Shown one piece after another: positions 35,701-47,700 of a stretch of 64,000 nucleotides of DNA. The translations under genes and the position numbers were made by a program. Under the pieces are notes generated by a model. It was given only the letters and a program-made list of their open reading frames with translations. It had not been told where the DNA came from and did no database searches. Numbering within the stretch: position 1 is the stretch's first letter; every line of letters starts with the position of its first letter. Source of the stretch: Puffinus mauretanicus (lineage: Eukaryota; Chordata; Aves; Procellariiformes; Procellariidae); NCBI GenBank assembly GCA_023333565.1, contig JAJKFH010004063.1, positions 1 to 64,000 on the forward strand, in the 5' to 3' direction.

Positions 35701-38700
35701 TGCGAGTGAATGTCGGCGCTGATCAGGAGCCTTCTTGTCTGGATGAGGTGTTGGGCTGTGAAGCGCTTCTCTCCGTGGCTCGAGGGCTTGTCTGCGGCAT
35801 GTGCCGTGTCTGTGAGCTTGGATCAAGATACATTAGTAAGGGGGAAGAGAAAAAAGATCGCAGAAGTTTCCAGTAGCGTGCTTCTGCCTTACGCATGGCT
35901 GGCCCAGACCTCCAGCGCATGGCACGCCGTGCGAGCAGAGCTATTGCCAGTCCGTGTTTGCAGGACGGGGGGCGGCCGCGCTTGCTGCTGGTGGGCAATG
36001 CTGCAGCTGGTGCAAAATGGAAGGTGTGAAACTGGGCGGCACGCAGCGCTGAAAGGGGAACTGGTAACCACCGGGCTGAGCGCCCTGCTCTGCCGAGTCC
36101 GGGGGGGCAGGATTTCACCCTGAAGCAGTGCTTTGTTAATCCTGTGCACAAGGCTGATGCTCTCCACCCCAAAAAAAAATCCCAAACCGATGGAGCTCTC
36201 CTGCCCTGCTGAGCAGGCGCCTTTGCTCAGCAAAGTCCAGGAGGAGCAAAGAGGGTGCCTGTGTCGGAGCAGCGCCTGGTGCGGGGACCTCCTGGCCCCT
36301 TCTCCTCCAGGGACCCGGTGCTTTCGCATCTCCGCCTGCCCAGGGAATGTGCTGGTGTGGGCACATCCCCTCCCTGGGCTTGGGTGCTTGCTTGGCATCA
36401 AAGGATCCAGCTAACAGCATTTAACCTGCCATTGAAAAGCAGATTATTTTTTTTCATCTTAGGCTTCAGGAGCTCAAACAATTTGCCCTGTTACTGTCTG
36501 TTGCTTTTTCTCATTAATGAGCTAATATTCTTTTTCTGCCAGCTTGGTTACTTTCCTTGACAGCACTGTCGCCTTTTCTGGTCTCTCTTAACAAAAAGCA
36601 ACAGAGAGAAGCCCAGCACAATGTCAAATAGTGGAGGAGCTGAGCCCCCGGACTCCTTGTTTCATCCTTTCATGCTCTTTATTTGGGATCTGAATCTCCA
36701 GAGCAAGTGATCTTGATGCAGAACGATGCCAACAGCGCAGCATCCTCCGTGTTACAGGAGCAAGGAGCGATGCTGGCGAGGATGCAGTGCTGTTTGCTTG
36801 TCAAAGCATCCCTGCTGCCGGGTGATGCCTGGGGCAGCGGGACAGGCTGGGCTGCTTCAGCCCTGCACAAGCATCAACATGTTCTGGCTCGAAGCAGTTT
36901 GGCTCCTTCGCTGATGCATTGTTTGGTATTTTTATTAAAAATGGCTGGTATCTAGCTCGAGAGGGGGCGAAGGAAAAAAAACCTTAGGCTCTGGAAACTC
37001 AGAAGCAAAGCCCTGTGAGATGGGTTCCTACTGCTCTGCCTTCTGGAGGGGCAGCTGGCTCCTGCGCAGGGCTTGCGGTGCCGATAGCAATGGGAGGGAC
37101 GTGGAACAACCTGTTTGCCTGATCCTGGCTGGGTGTGGTAGGGAAGGGCCCACAATAGCCCCTATAGTTCTCCCAGAACGATACTGTGAGTCAGACAGAC
37201 GTAAATAGCAACTCCTCCTCCCCTGTTTGTGCTTTGCAGCCTGCGGAAAGGTGCGTGAGCCCGGCACGGGCAGGTGAAACCCTTGCTCTGCAGTCCTACC
37301 CTTCCCTGTCTCTATTTTTGCTTCTGACCTTAGGTGAGGCATTAACCTTGGCTTTCTTGACCTATAGGATGTGCATTTTGGCAGCAAGGCTAGTATGGTG
37401 CTCGCACCCTGAATGCAGTTTACGCTGTGACCCAAGCTCTTGCCCTGTTCTCTGCCCGGCTGCACAGCGGTAATTACCGTGTTTAACTTACAAATACCAC
37501 TGGTAGGTGATGCAAAACGCCCGTGGCGTGGGCGGCCGTGCTGCTGCCGGGGCGTGTGCCGTGGTCCCGGCCCCGCCGCCGAGCTCTGCTAACGCCTTGC
37601 GGTATCTACCGTCAGCGCAATGCCGCGGATCCTCTTCTGAGCCAGGGTTTGAAATATTTAGGCTTTCCAATTACCGCGACATCTCTTAGTCACAGTTTAA
37701 CTTCTTCCCTGCTGCCACGCTGGGTTAGTCTGAGCGGTTTCAGGGCGAAATGTCTGTTAATGTCTGACGAGGTCTGTAGCTTTTTTGCAGCGGTGAAGCA
37801 GCCCGTGGCGTGGAGGTGTCGGGGTGTCAGAGGTGCGATATGTGAATTCGCACAGCGCTGCAGCTGCTGTTTAGGGGATTTAGTTCAAATCCTGCTGCTG
37901 CCCCACGTGGGCTCCCAGCGATGGCGGAGGCCACGGGAAGTCTGGAGCTGATTCCTTCGGAGCCGCTTGGGCTGTCCCAGCCTGGGGAGAGGCTCCGGAC
38001 GAAGCCCTCGTGCCTCCGCGCAGCCCAGCGCCGGGCAGGCGTCCAGCCACCTTCCTGCGCCGCGCCGGCTGCAGCGCCGCGCTCACCTTGAGCCGCTCTT
38101 GGTGCTGGGCTGGCCGCGCCGGCAAGGGCGCAGCGAACCGGCCGCGGCAGGGGAGCGTGCTGCCTGGCGGGCACGGGGGGACGGCGGCGGCCCCTCGCCC
38201 GGGCTGGGACGCGGAGCAGCGGGGACGCTGCGCTGGGTGGGAAAGGCTCCGCACCGCTGCTCGCTTTGATGTGGGGCTGAAACGCGCCGCGCTCTCACCG
38301 TGATAAGAGCCAAGGGGGTGGTGTGGAGGAGGAGAAAGTCTAAACCAAAAGATGTGTGTCTGTTGAGAGACGCCTCCAGGGAACAGGTCAATTCCCTGGG
38401 TGAGGAACGCGGTGGGGGCAGAGCCCGGTTGTCCCGGTGCAGGGGGCCGGGCGTACCCCGCGCTGGATTTGGGGGTATGTACGTTATTTCTGAGCGCCCT
38501 GGTCCCTGCTCTCAGGGGGGTCGGGAGCTCAGCAGCGGTGGCCAGAAAGCCCTCGGCCAGCCTGCACCGGCTTTCCCAGCCAGGGTTTCCACTCCGGCCA
38601 AACGGGAAGCAAAAGGGATAGGGGGTGGTGCGAGCTTTGGAAATAATAAGCGAGCCACCCTTGCATTGATATACTCTTGAAAAAGCAATCTCGGCCAAGC

Positions 38701-41700
38701 GACGGCGTTACGTCATTGCCTCCTTGCAGTGGGAATTTGTGCGCTTCCCATGATTGAGGTGTCGCAGCCCAACCGGAGAGCAATTTCCTGGCGGTCTCGT
38801 GGTGGTGACCCCTTGCCCGGACCTCCCCGTTCATGCGTGAAGCTCTTCACCACAGACGTGCGTAATTGCCGCAGCCGGCTGCCTGCTCGGCGTGAGCGCC
38901 GGCGGCTGCTCCGCTCTGCTCGGCACCTTGCGAAGCGGCTCTAAAAGTGAGAGCCGGCTCGGTGGCTGCGGAAATCTCGGCACACGGTTTCCTCCCAGCG
39001 AAGGAGCGGAGCCGCAGCCACGCCATCCGGTCACCTCCTCGCTTTGCGGGATGTTTTGTGCATCGCTGCTCTCTCGGGGGACGTGCGGGGACAGTGGCCC
39101 CGCTGCCAGTCGGTGCTGGCTGAGCACCTACGGGTGCTGCAGCCGGTTCTGTTACGGCATCGACCCACGGCGGAGGGGGCCGGTACCTGCCAAGGACGAA
39201 AAGGGATCAGATTTTAATGTTTGCAGAAGGTTCTGAGACACGGTGTATGGTGCAAAGTACGAATTGCTTCAGCCACCAGAGCAAAGAACTGCTGGGCCGG
39301 GTTGTTCCCGATCGGCTGGTGGTGTTGACACTCGGCTGGCGTACGGCCCGTGTGCCCGGGCACGTGGTGTGCCGGGGACGGGCCGACCGCGCGGCGGGCT
39401 GGGGCTGGCCCAGCGAGCGCCATCTGGTATCTGGTTTTGTGCTGAATGAGGGTCCCCATGGTTCCTTCGCACCGGTCAGACGCTGCTTTGGCTCGTCCCG
39501 GTCTCACTGTTGCTGAGGTTTGACTCTGTTGCAGTTGTCCTGGAGCCCAGGGTGGACCCGTCCTCCGCAGAGCACTCGTGTGTTCCTGCCCTCTCTAAAT
39601 ACACCAAAACCGCGGCGTTTGCTGCCAGGGCCGGGCTCTCGCTGGAGCAGGGCAGGAGTGAGCAGCCCCGTCTGGAAGCAAAGCTGGGCTCTGTGTGTCT
39701 CGGCTGCTGGGGGGCCGGGGAAGGGGGGACCCACCGTCGGGTGGGATTAGGGCTGTGGCTGCTCCCCAGGTCCCCGGTGGGTTCCCGGGATCCACCTCCA
39801 CCTTCAGCAGCCTCGGGACCGTGGCACCATCTCCTCCCGCACGTCGTCCTGGGGCTCCGGGGCTGGTGTCCCCTTCCCATTGCATTTCCCATCCCTGGGG
39901 TTGCTGTTCTGTCATTTAAAACTCCACGTATGTTTTTATGGGCTGTACTTTGGGGCTTTGAGTTATCCCAGACGCTGCTCTGCTTTTTCTGGGATGCTGC
40001 TTCCCTTCGGAGAGCCCCTGCGGGTGTCGGGGGGCTCCCAGCCAGCGCCGGCTGCGGGACCTGCCAGGGCTGAGTCCGCAGACCGGAGTGGCTCGGAGAC
40101 ACGGATCGTGGCTTTCAGTTTACAAACAGCTCCGTGTAGGCTGGAAGCCTCCTGGGAAGCTGCGACCCGCCCTGCGGGAAGTCAGAGCTTCCTAACTCAG
40201 CACTTACAAATAGCTGACGGAGCTCGGCTCTCCCCGAAAGCTCGCTCTGAGCCGGAGATGGTGCTTTTAGTCGAACGGGAGCACTGGCTCCTCTCCTAAA
40301 AGACGCTCCTGCAGCTCCCGTGTGTGTGTCTGGCTCCAGCCGCGTCGGGGCTTTTGCTGAGGCAGGACGCTGCCCTTCCTCCCAGGAAATCGCGGTGGGT
40401 GTGTGACTTGATGAATTCTGCATTTGAAAAGAAAAATTAAAGGAAGAGACAAAGCAGAGCTGGGATCCCTCGGCCGTGGGCAGTTCCTGGGACTGACCTG
40501 CGGCGTTTGCAGCAGCCACGTGCCACGGCTCTGCCCTCGCTGCCCAGCTCTCCCGCCCAGGGCAGGGCTGCCCGAGCAGGCTCACCGCCGAGGTTGAACA
40601 GGTCCAGTGGTTTTGGGGCAAATACCAACCTGGGGCTTAGCTCCGTTGGCAGCTCCATGTCCCGTGACCTTGACTGAGTCCCAGGGCTGAGCTTATCCAG
40701 TGCCCTGCTGCTGGGGGAGAGGGGTGCGGGTGCTCTGTGCGTGGCTTTGGGCTGTACGCGCGGCTGGGAGAGCGTCGGGCGAAGCTCCTGGCTGTGTCGG
40801 TGCTGTTTAAATTCGGTTGTTAGTGCAGCACCTCTCATCCCCGCCTGCTCCCTTCAACGTCTGGACTGTGAATCGGGTCGAGATGAGGGACCTCTCTTGG
40901 TCCCGTCATCTCTGGCCCCTCTGTCACACCCCTGCGGCCCGGCTAAGGGCTGGCACGGGCAGAGCCGTGCCGTAGCTGGGGTAACCCATGGCACGGTGGG
41001 ACATGGGCAGGGCTGCCCCAGGGTGCTTGTCCTTGTTTCCCTTCCTGCTACACAAGACGTGTGTTTGTCCAAGTGTCTCAGACTAACGTCTGCTCCCCTA
41101 CAGCTCCCCAAAGATGGGCACTGGGGGTACGCCAGGAGCACCCATGGGTCTGGCTGCGGACCCCTCCCCGCTAGTGGGGTGCCACCTTCCCCCAGCCCCG
41201 GGGTGTCCACCCGAGCTCTACACCTCAAGCCCTCTCCCCACGTCTTGTCTTTGCAGGAGATGTGCTCTTCCAGATGGCAGAAGTCCACAGGCAGATCCAG
41301 AACCAGCTGGAGGAGATGGTGAGTGCCCCAGCCTGGGCATGCCGGGCTCTCCCTCTGGCCACGGGCCCTGCTGGTGTTGCAGCCGAGCAAAATGGTTTTC
41401 CATGTCTTGACCGGGTGACGCCAGCGCCTCTGGAGCGGATTTGCAGAGCTGCAAAGGGTCTGGTCTGCTTGGGCATCTGCTTCTGCCCTGCTGGGTCCCT
41501 CTCCGAGTGTCCGTCTGTCCCTCCCCGCTGTCAGCCTCTGCCCTGTCTGTACAGCCCCTCTCCCCGCCTGCCCCGGCCTCCCCGGGCAGGGTTTGCCAGC
41601 CCTCGCCAAGGAACCGTGTTTTCTCTTTCTGCCTGCAGCTCAAGTCCTTCCACAACGAGCTCCTGACGCAGCTGGAGCAGAAGGTGGAGCTGGACTCCCG

Positions 41701-44700
41701 GTACCTGAGTGTGAGTTACGGACTCGTAGTCCGGCAGCACAAGCGTTGGCTCGGGCGTCTCCGCGTCTCCCGTTCCTGCTGCCCCCTCGCCCGGCTCCCT
41801 GCTCGGGGGGCAGTTGTGCCCGGGCGCTGCTTGTGCCCCTGGTTACAGGTGGACCCCCGGCCATCTCGCACATCCCCACGCACAGAACAGCATTTCCCCC
41901 GATGTCAGACTATTGCCGCCCCGTTTGCTCTCCGGGCGGTGGGCATCCTGCTTCTCCCAAAGGCTGGGGGTCTTCTGCCAACCCTCGGCAGCAGGAGCCG
42001 CGGCCGAGGCAGGGCTTCGACTTCGGCTGCTCAGAGCTTTCTCCTGTCGCATCCAGGCTGCGCTGAAAAAATACCAGACGGAGCAAAGGAGCAAGGGGGA
42101 CTCGCTCGACAAGTGCCAGGCAGAGCTGAAGAAACTTCGGAAGAAGAGCCAAGGCAGCAAGAACCCCCAGAAGTACTCGGACAAGGAGCTGCAGGTAGGA
42201 GCCCGCGCCTGGGGGGCCGAGCACCTCCTCGCGCAGGGCAGCGGGCGCTTGGTGCTGCGTGCGAGAGGTGGCCCGGCTCTTGCAGCGTTTAGATAAGGGC
42301 TTGCTGGTTTTTTTTAGAGGAACGGGCGCAGCAGCATTAGGGGAGCGTGGTGGGGTGTGGGAAGTGTGGATAGGGAGGGGGCGGCAGCCCGTGATGGGAG
42401 CGGGTTGGTCTCGTGGCCGCCCCGGGGGAGGACGGTGCAGAGGGGGAGGCTGCGAGCTCCGCTGACGGCAGATGTTGTGCCAGGCGGTGCGGTGGTGACT
42501 AACCCTGCTCGATCCACTGCTCCTGGTGCCTTTTATTTTTTTGCTTAATGAATGAACCCAAAAAGATCACTAGTGTCTGCTGTGCCAGATCCATCTTCCT
42601 CTGGATGGTGTTTTGCTTAAATATTTTCTGTGCCTGCTGCCGGGGCGTCCCTTCCCCCAGCCCGCCGGGGCGGCGGCGCGGGCCGGGGGCGGCTGCGGTG
42701 AATCACTGCGGTGTGATCGCGGTGTGGGCTCCCTCGCCAACCACGCGCCGTTTGCTAATCGGGTCCCGGCTGCGCGGGGCTGGGGTCCCTCAGGGCCCCT
42801 GCCTGGACGGTTTGTGCTGCGGGGTGGGCGCGTTTCCGAGATCGGGGCGTTGGGATTCCCCGCAGGGAGGGAGTCGGGGTCAGCATCTCGCTGAGGAGCA
42901 CCCAGGGCTCATCCCCGGCGGGTGCCGGCGGCGCTGGGCTGAGCCGGGGCCATGAGCGGGACGTGCCGGGGCGCCCGGGTTACTGACGCGCTCGCAGCAG
43001 GAGTTCGTCTTCTGAAGTCAGCAACCTTTGGTTCGAGCTTTGCCCGGAGCACGGCTGAACATGGCAAATTTTAACGAGAGATTGATGCACCTCTCTGCAA
43101 ACCTGCGCTGGCTGAAAGTCCTCGTGCTGCTACTCGAGCTAAGGCGTTGAATGATTGCAGCACGAGTAGTACCCTGAGAAGGGGAAGGAGAGCCCCGAAG
43201 CCAGGAGTGACCTAGCCTTGTCTCTGAGGCACGAGAGCATGCATGGTGTCGGGAGCAGGGTCTGTTACTTCAGATGCCGCCGCTGGTAACGTGTCGAAAT
43301 GATCCGTGTCTGCTGAAGGGGATCTGAGCGTCAGTGGCTCTTCACGCGCGGCGGCCGTGTACAGGGTGGCATTGAGAGTGATCGGCAGATAGTTACCGTG
43401 AAGGTTGTGCTGGGGAAGTGACATTCTTAATTGCACTAAAATTCAGGAAATCAGTCATTCGCTCGGTGTCGTGAATCAGAATTAGCTCTGAAGGAGAATA
43501 ACGCACCTGCAGTCTTCCAGCCCGGCTCGGCGTGCAGCTCCGTGCTGAGCCGGAGCACGGTGCACTGAGCTCCTGCTCGTTTGCTGCCGAGGCTGCGCTG
43601 AGCTGCTTGCAGGAGGCACGGCTGGCCGGAGCGTGGCTGGAAGGTGTCGGTGCAGCAGACTCGGGTGTCCTGCCCGCCGCGGCGGGGGCTGGCGCGTTCT
43701 TGAGAGCTGAGCAGCTTAAACCACTTCTGGGTTGTGGTGTCTCCACAAGCCCTTGCTCCGAAATTCCTGCTGAGCAAGAAAAGCCCTGTTAGGCAACGAG
43801 GCTCAGCGGGGGGAACTCGGGGAATCAAACCTTTGTTATCCCCCACCTGCAAAAGCTGCTGATAGGGACGAGAGCAAAACTGCTGCCAGAGCCACCCCTC
43901 TCCTGCCTAACCCCCCCGGGCTGCTGCCGTGCAGGGATCCCCATCCCACGGCCGGAGTCGGAGAAGAGCCATCCCAGTGACCGGCTTTCTGTAGCTGGGA
44001 GAGGAGCGATGGTTTGATCCAGGACGGGGTAGTCCTGTTAGCACGGCCGCTCTGGGCAGGGAAGCAGGATCAGGCTTTCATTCTCTTAATCTTTCAGTAA
44101 GTATTTAGGAAGCGCTTATCTCTGAAAAAGCCTTATGATGGCTTTTGAGCTTAAAGAGCTATGAGACTGCTCAACCGCTCGCTTCTTTTTTTTCCCCCTA
44201 GATCAAAATACAAAGTTAAATGGCTGGATTCAGCCAAGAGGGCAGTTTTCCCTCTGTTCCCTGCTGGCTGCGATGCTGGTATTTCCTTTCAACAGAAAAA
44301 GAGGATATTTGGGGCCACCCTTGATGCTGTTCCTATCCTTGCCTGGGCATCGGAGAGCGGGGGAGTTGCTGCAAGGGTGGGCCCACAGACCCAGCAGACG
44401 ACAACTGGATGGAGCTCTTCTCATGGGCTGCTGCACACTACTTGTCTCGTAATGGGAGAAGCTGCTGTGGATGGAAACGTCCTGGTAGCTACATCAGTCA
44501 TCTCCTTCAATAAAGCAATGACATCTTACTCTTCTTGTGAAGACTCATCCACTTAAGCTACTGTAGCAGTCGGCAGCCAGGAGTCTGATGCTCTGTCATC
44601 ATCTCTCTTCGTATTTAATGCTGCGGGAAGCAGAATTGCTCCTTTCTGCCTTTTCACCACTTGTTGAGTGACCACATCTTGTCATCGCCTGCAAGTGAGA

Positions 44701-47700
44701 TGGGTGGGCGAGACGAGCGCGGTGGGAGAAGCAGTGCTGTCCTCCTTCGGGGAGCTCCAGGACGTGGTTTCTGTAACGTCATCTCACTCTGCCGAGGAGA
44801 TTTGGGGCTGTTCAGGCTCTGGTTTGCTGGGTGGCAGAGGACAGCCCTCACCTGCAGCAGGGTACCAGTGGCTCGGGCTCCATGCTCTGCTAGATTGATC
44901 AGAAAGCCCAGTAAAACAGCCCAAACACCTCACCTGTGACTCTTCAGTTCAGATTTTCCCCCTTTATAAAGCAGAAATAAATGCTGATATTCAGCAGGCA
45001 CCGCACATAACTAATTATCTTGTGGCTGGTGAGCAGTAGCTTTGGGAAGACGGAGGTGGAGGAGGTCTGCTCGGGATGAGGCAGCGGCGCGATGCTCATG
45101 GACACTTGCAGGAGGCTTCTCCTGAGCTTCATCAGCCACTGGTTGCATGGCGAGAGCTGATCCAGGGTTGTCTGCAAGTCCCACATCATCTGGCCACTGT
45201 CTCTTCTGCTTGTTTTGTGGAGTTTAATAGATGAGGATGGGCATCACAGGATTAAAATGGTTGACGACTTAAAACGCCTTGTGGTCTGCAGTAAAGACGA
45301 CTCACGTAGCTTAAAAGCAGCTCAAAGTGCAATTAGGCTGCAGGAGTGATTTTCCATCTCCAAAGCTTTGTCTGCCATGGTCAAGAGAGATGCTGTGGTT
45401 GTGGGTTGTTACTGCTGAATGTCGCAATAAAGCCAGGCTTGTTATTTCTTAGGAATCTTTTTATTCCTTATGAATCAGTCCAGAGCTTTTGTTATACGTG
45501 AGGAATGAAAGCTGAGACAGCTAACTGCCTCGAATGTCTCATCTTAGTTATGTACTTACTGAGATTTTTTTTGACCTGTGTTGAAAACCGTGAGAATAAA
45601 CCAATTCCATTCACTTCATGTCTTTTACAAAGAAGAATGAAAACAATATTAAGATTAAACAATCACCAAGGAAGCTAAACTGCTGTAATTTCATTAAATG
45701 CTAGTTATGATCAAGCCATGAAATCAAGGTCACGATGGGTTTAGGACCTTGATTGAATCAGCAGCTCAACAATGAAGTTACGTTGGTTCAAACTGTTTAT
45801 CAACTCACGTTAGCGCTACAAGCAATTGGGTTTCTCCATTGGGCTGAGACGAAGCTGACTGTAATTCACACCAAATAGCGAAGCTGAAGCCGGCTGTTTG
45901 CGGTGAAAGGCTGTGCCTGACCCGGGCAAAAGGGCTTTCGGCGCGGCTGTGCCGGCGAGCAGCCGCAACGGTAACTCCGGTGGGGCAGAGGGAGCTCGCT
46001 GCTCCTCCAGCCCTGCAGCACCAGGGCTTTGCTGAGCCGGCGGCGCTGGGCTGCGGAGGCTGAGCTCAGCTCCTGCCCAGATGTGTCTTCTGCTCGTCCA
46101 CACCTACACCCGCTCCTGTGGGAATATTTTAAGCATTAAGTACCACTGTGCCAAATAACCTGGGGGGGTTTATAAACTTTTGTAATTGAAACCTCATTTT
46201 GATATTCCCATCAGGAGAAATAATTTTAGCTATAGGTCAAGAAGCTCTAACTGATGAGGAGTTTGCACAAACCAGGTTACAAAGGCTTATGTAAAAGTCA
46301 AATAGGGAAGAGTTATGTAAAAGCTCCGTGGCTGCAGGTAACTCTCGTTTTATCGTGCTGTAAGCTGAGTTAGGCTGGGTGTCCAAAGCCAGCAAATACA
46401 GTCAGGGAGGGGACGCACGTGAGATGCTTGGTGGGAGATGGATCGGGGCTGGGGCTGGGTGGCTCTGGTCGTGGGCAGCGTCTGAGTGTCGTCCTTGCCG
46501 TGGCCAGGTCGGGACTGGAAGGGATCCCGACCCGGGAAGTACCAGCCTGAGTGTTCGTGTAGCTCGGTGGCGTTACCTGCTCGTGTCCGGGACCTTACTG
46601 GAGAGCTCATCCCTTGCGGTATTTTCTGCCTCTGTTTACTCTGTAATCAGCCGTGACCTCGCTGGTGACGTTGGCCCCTCTTACCGTGGGGCGTAGCCCT
46701 GAGCGTCTGGGGAGGCTTTGGGCGTTGCACGTGCTCTGGCAGCACACGGGACCCTCTTCTCTCCGGACGTGGTGCCACAAGAGCCGTACGCTGAAGCGGC
46801 TTTTTCAGACTTTGAGGTCCGTGAGAGCTTATGAAAAAGGCAGCACCGAGAGGGGGGAGTCTCCGTCTCCTTCCCGTGGCTGTGGCGGGGGTGGGCTGGC
46901 AGCATCCCTTCCACCCCGGGTGGGCTACAGGCTCCGGCACAAAGTGTGGTTTCCCAAAACCAGCTCTACAAATCTATAAGCACCTGCTACAAATATGCAA
47001 AATGAAGTCTTGAACTTCTTTTCCCCTGGGCTGAGATGCCTCAAATAACTCCTCTGGAAAGCTGGTCTGTGTCCCTGTGCCGGCACTGGCAGGGCCGTGG
47101 CTGATGAGCATTTCAGTACCAAACTTGTGCATCGAGCCGTTGATCCGGGGTGTCCCCGAATCGAGGGAACGTTTTGAGCAGCTGATCACGAAACCCCCGC
47201 ACAGCCGGCTGGAGAAAGCGCTTGCCTGCTGTTTTGCTCTCTGTAAATTTTATGTAACATCACATGCGTGCGTGGATGGCGCTTTATAGGAGCAGAGAAA
47301 GGATGAGGCTGATGCCCCCGTGAACAGATGTGTGAGACAGGCAACGTAACGAGGGGAGACAGCCCTTCTCGGGGGGGGAAGGGGGGCCGGCACCCTTGGA
47401 GCAGGGCAGCTGTCAGGGTTGTGCTCCCTGGGACCCGCTCTGCCTATTATTTCACCTCTGATAACCATCAGCGCAGCGTCCCGGAGGAGGGTTTTGGCCG
47501 CAGGGTGGTGGAGCGGGAGCGGTGGAGGCTGGTGGGCAGCGCAGCGGGTGCCGGCACTAGAAGACCTTCCCCGGCTGGAGATGTCGGTACTTGTGCAGGG
47601 CGGGGGGAGTTTGTCTTCTCCCCCGGAAAGGTGCAGAGCTTCGGGGTGCCCGTGTGCCAGATGCACAGAAACCATCCGACGGCGGACGGCTGCGGCCCGT

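Larger units (their letters stand above)
29660..41256 (+). other. BAIAP2: BAIAP2 intron 3
   Basis: 11.6-kb phase-1 intron, the longest in the window. Supported contents are an 18-bp sequence occurring twice (33038-33055, 33068-33085), an AATAAATAAATAAA run near 35455 with a cluster of TGCTGA half-sites (35516-35627), and a CpG-dense block (37960-38300). No exon was recognised. Confidence 0.85.

Noticed and set aside
37880..38698. 272-codon minus-strand ORF over the internal CpG island
   Set aside because: Best explained by GC content; only the donor-like motif on that strand was kept as a low-confidence observation.
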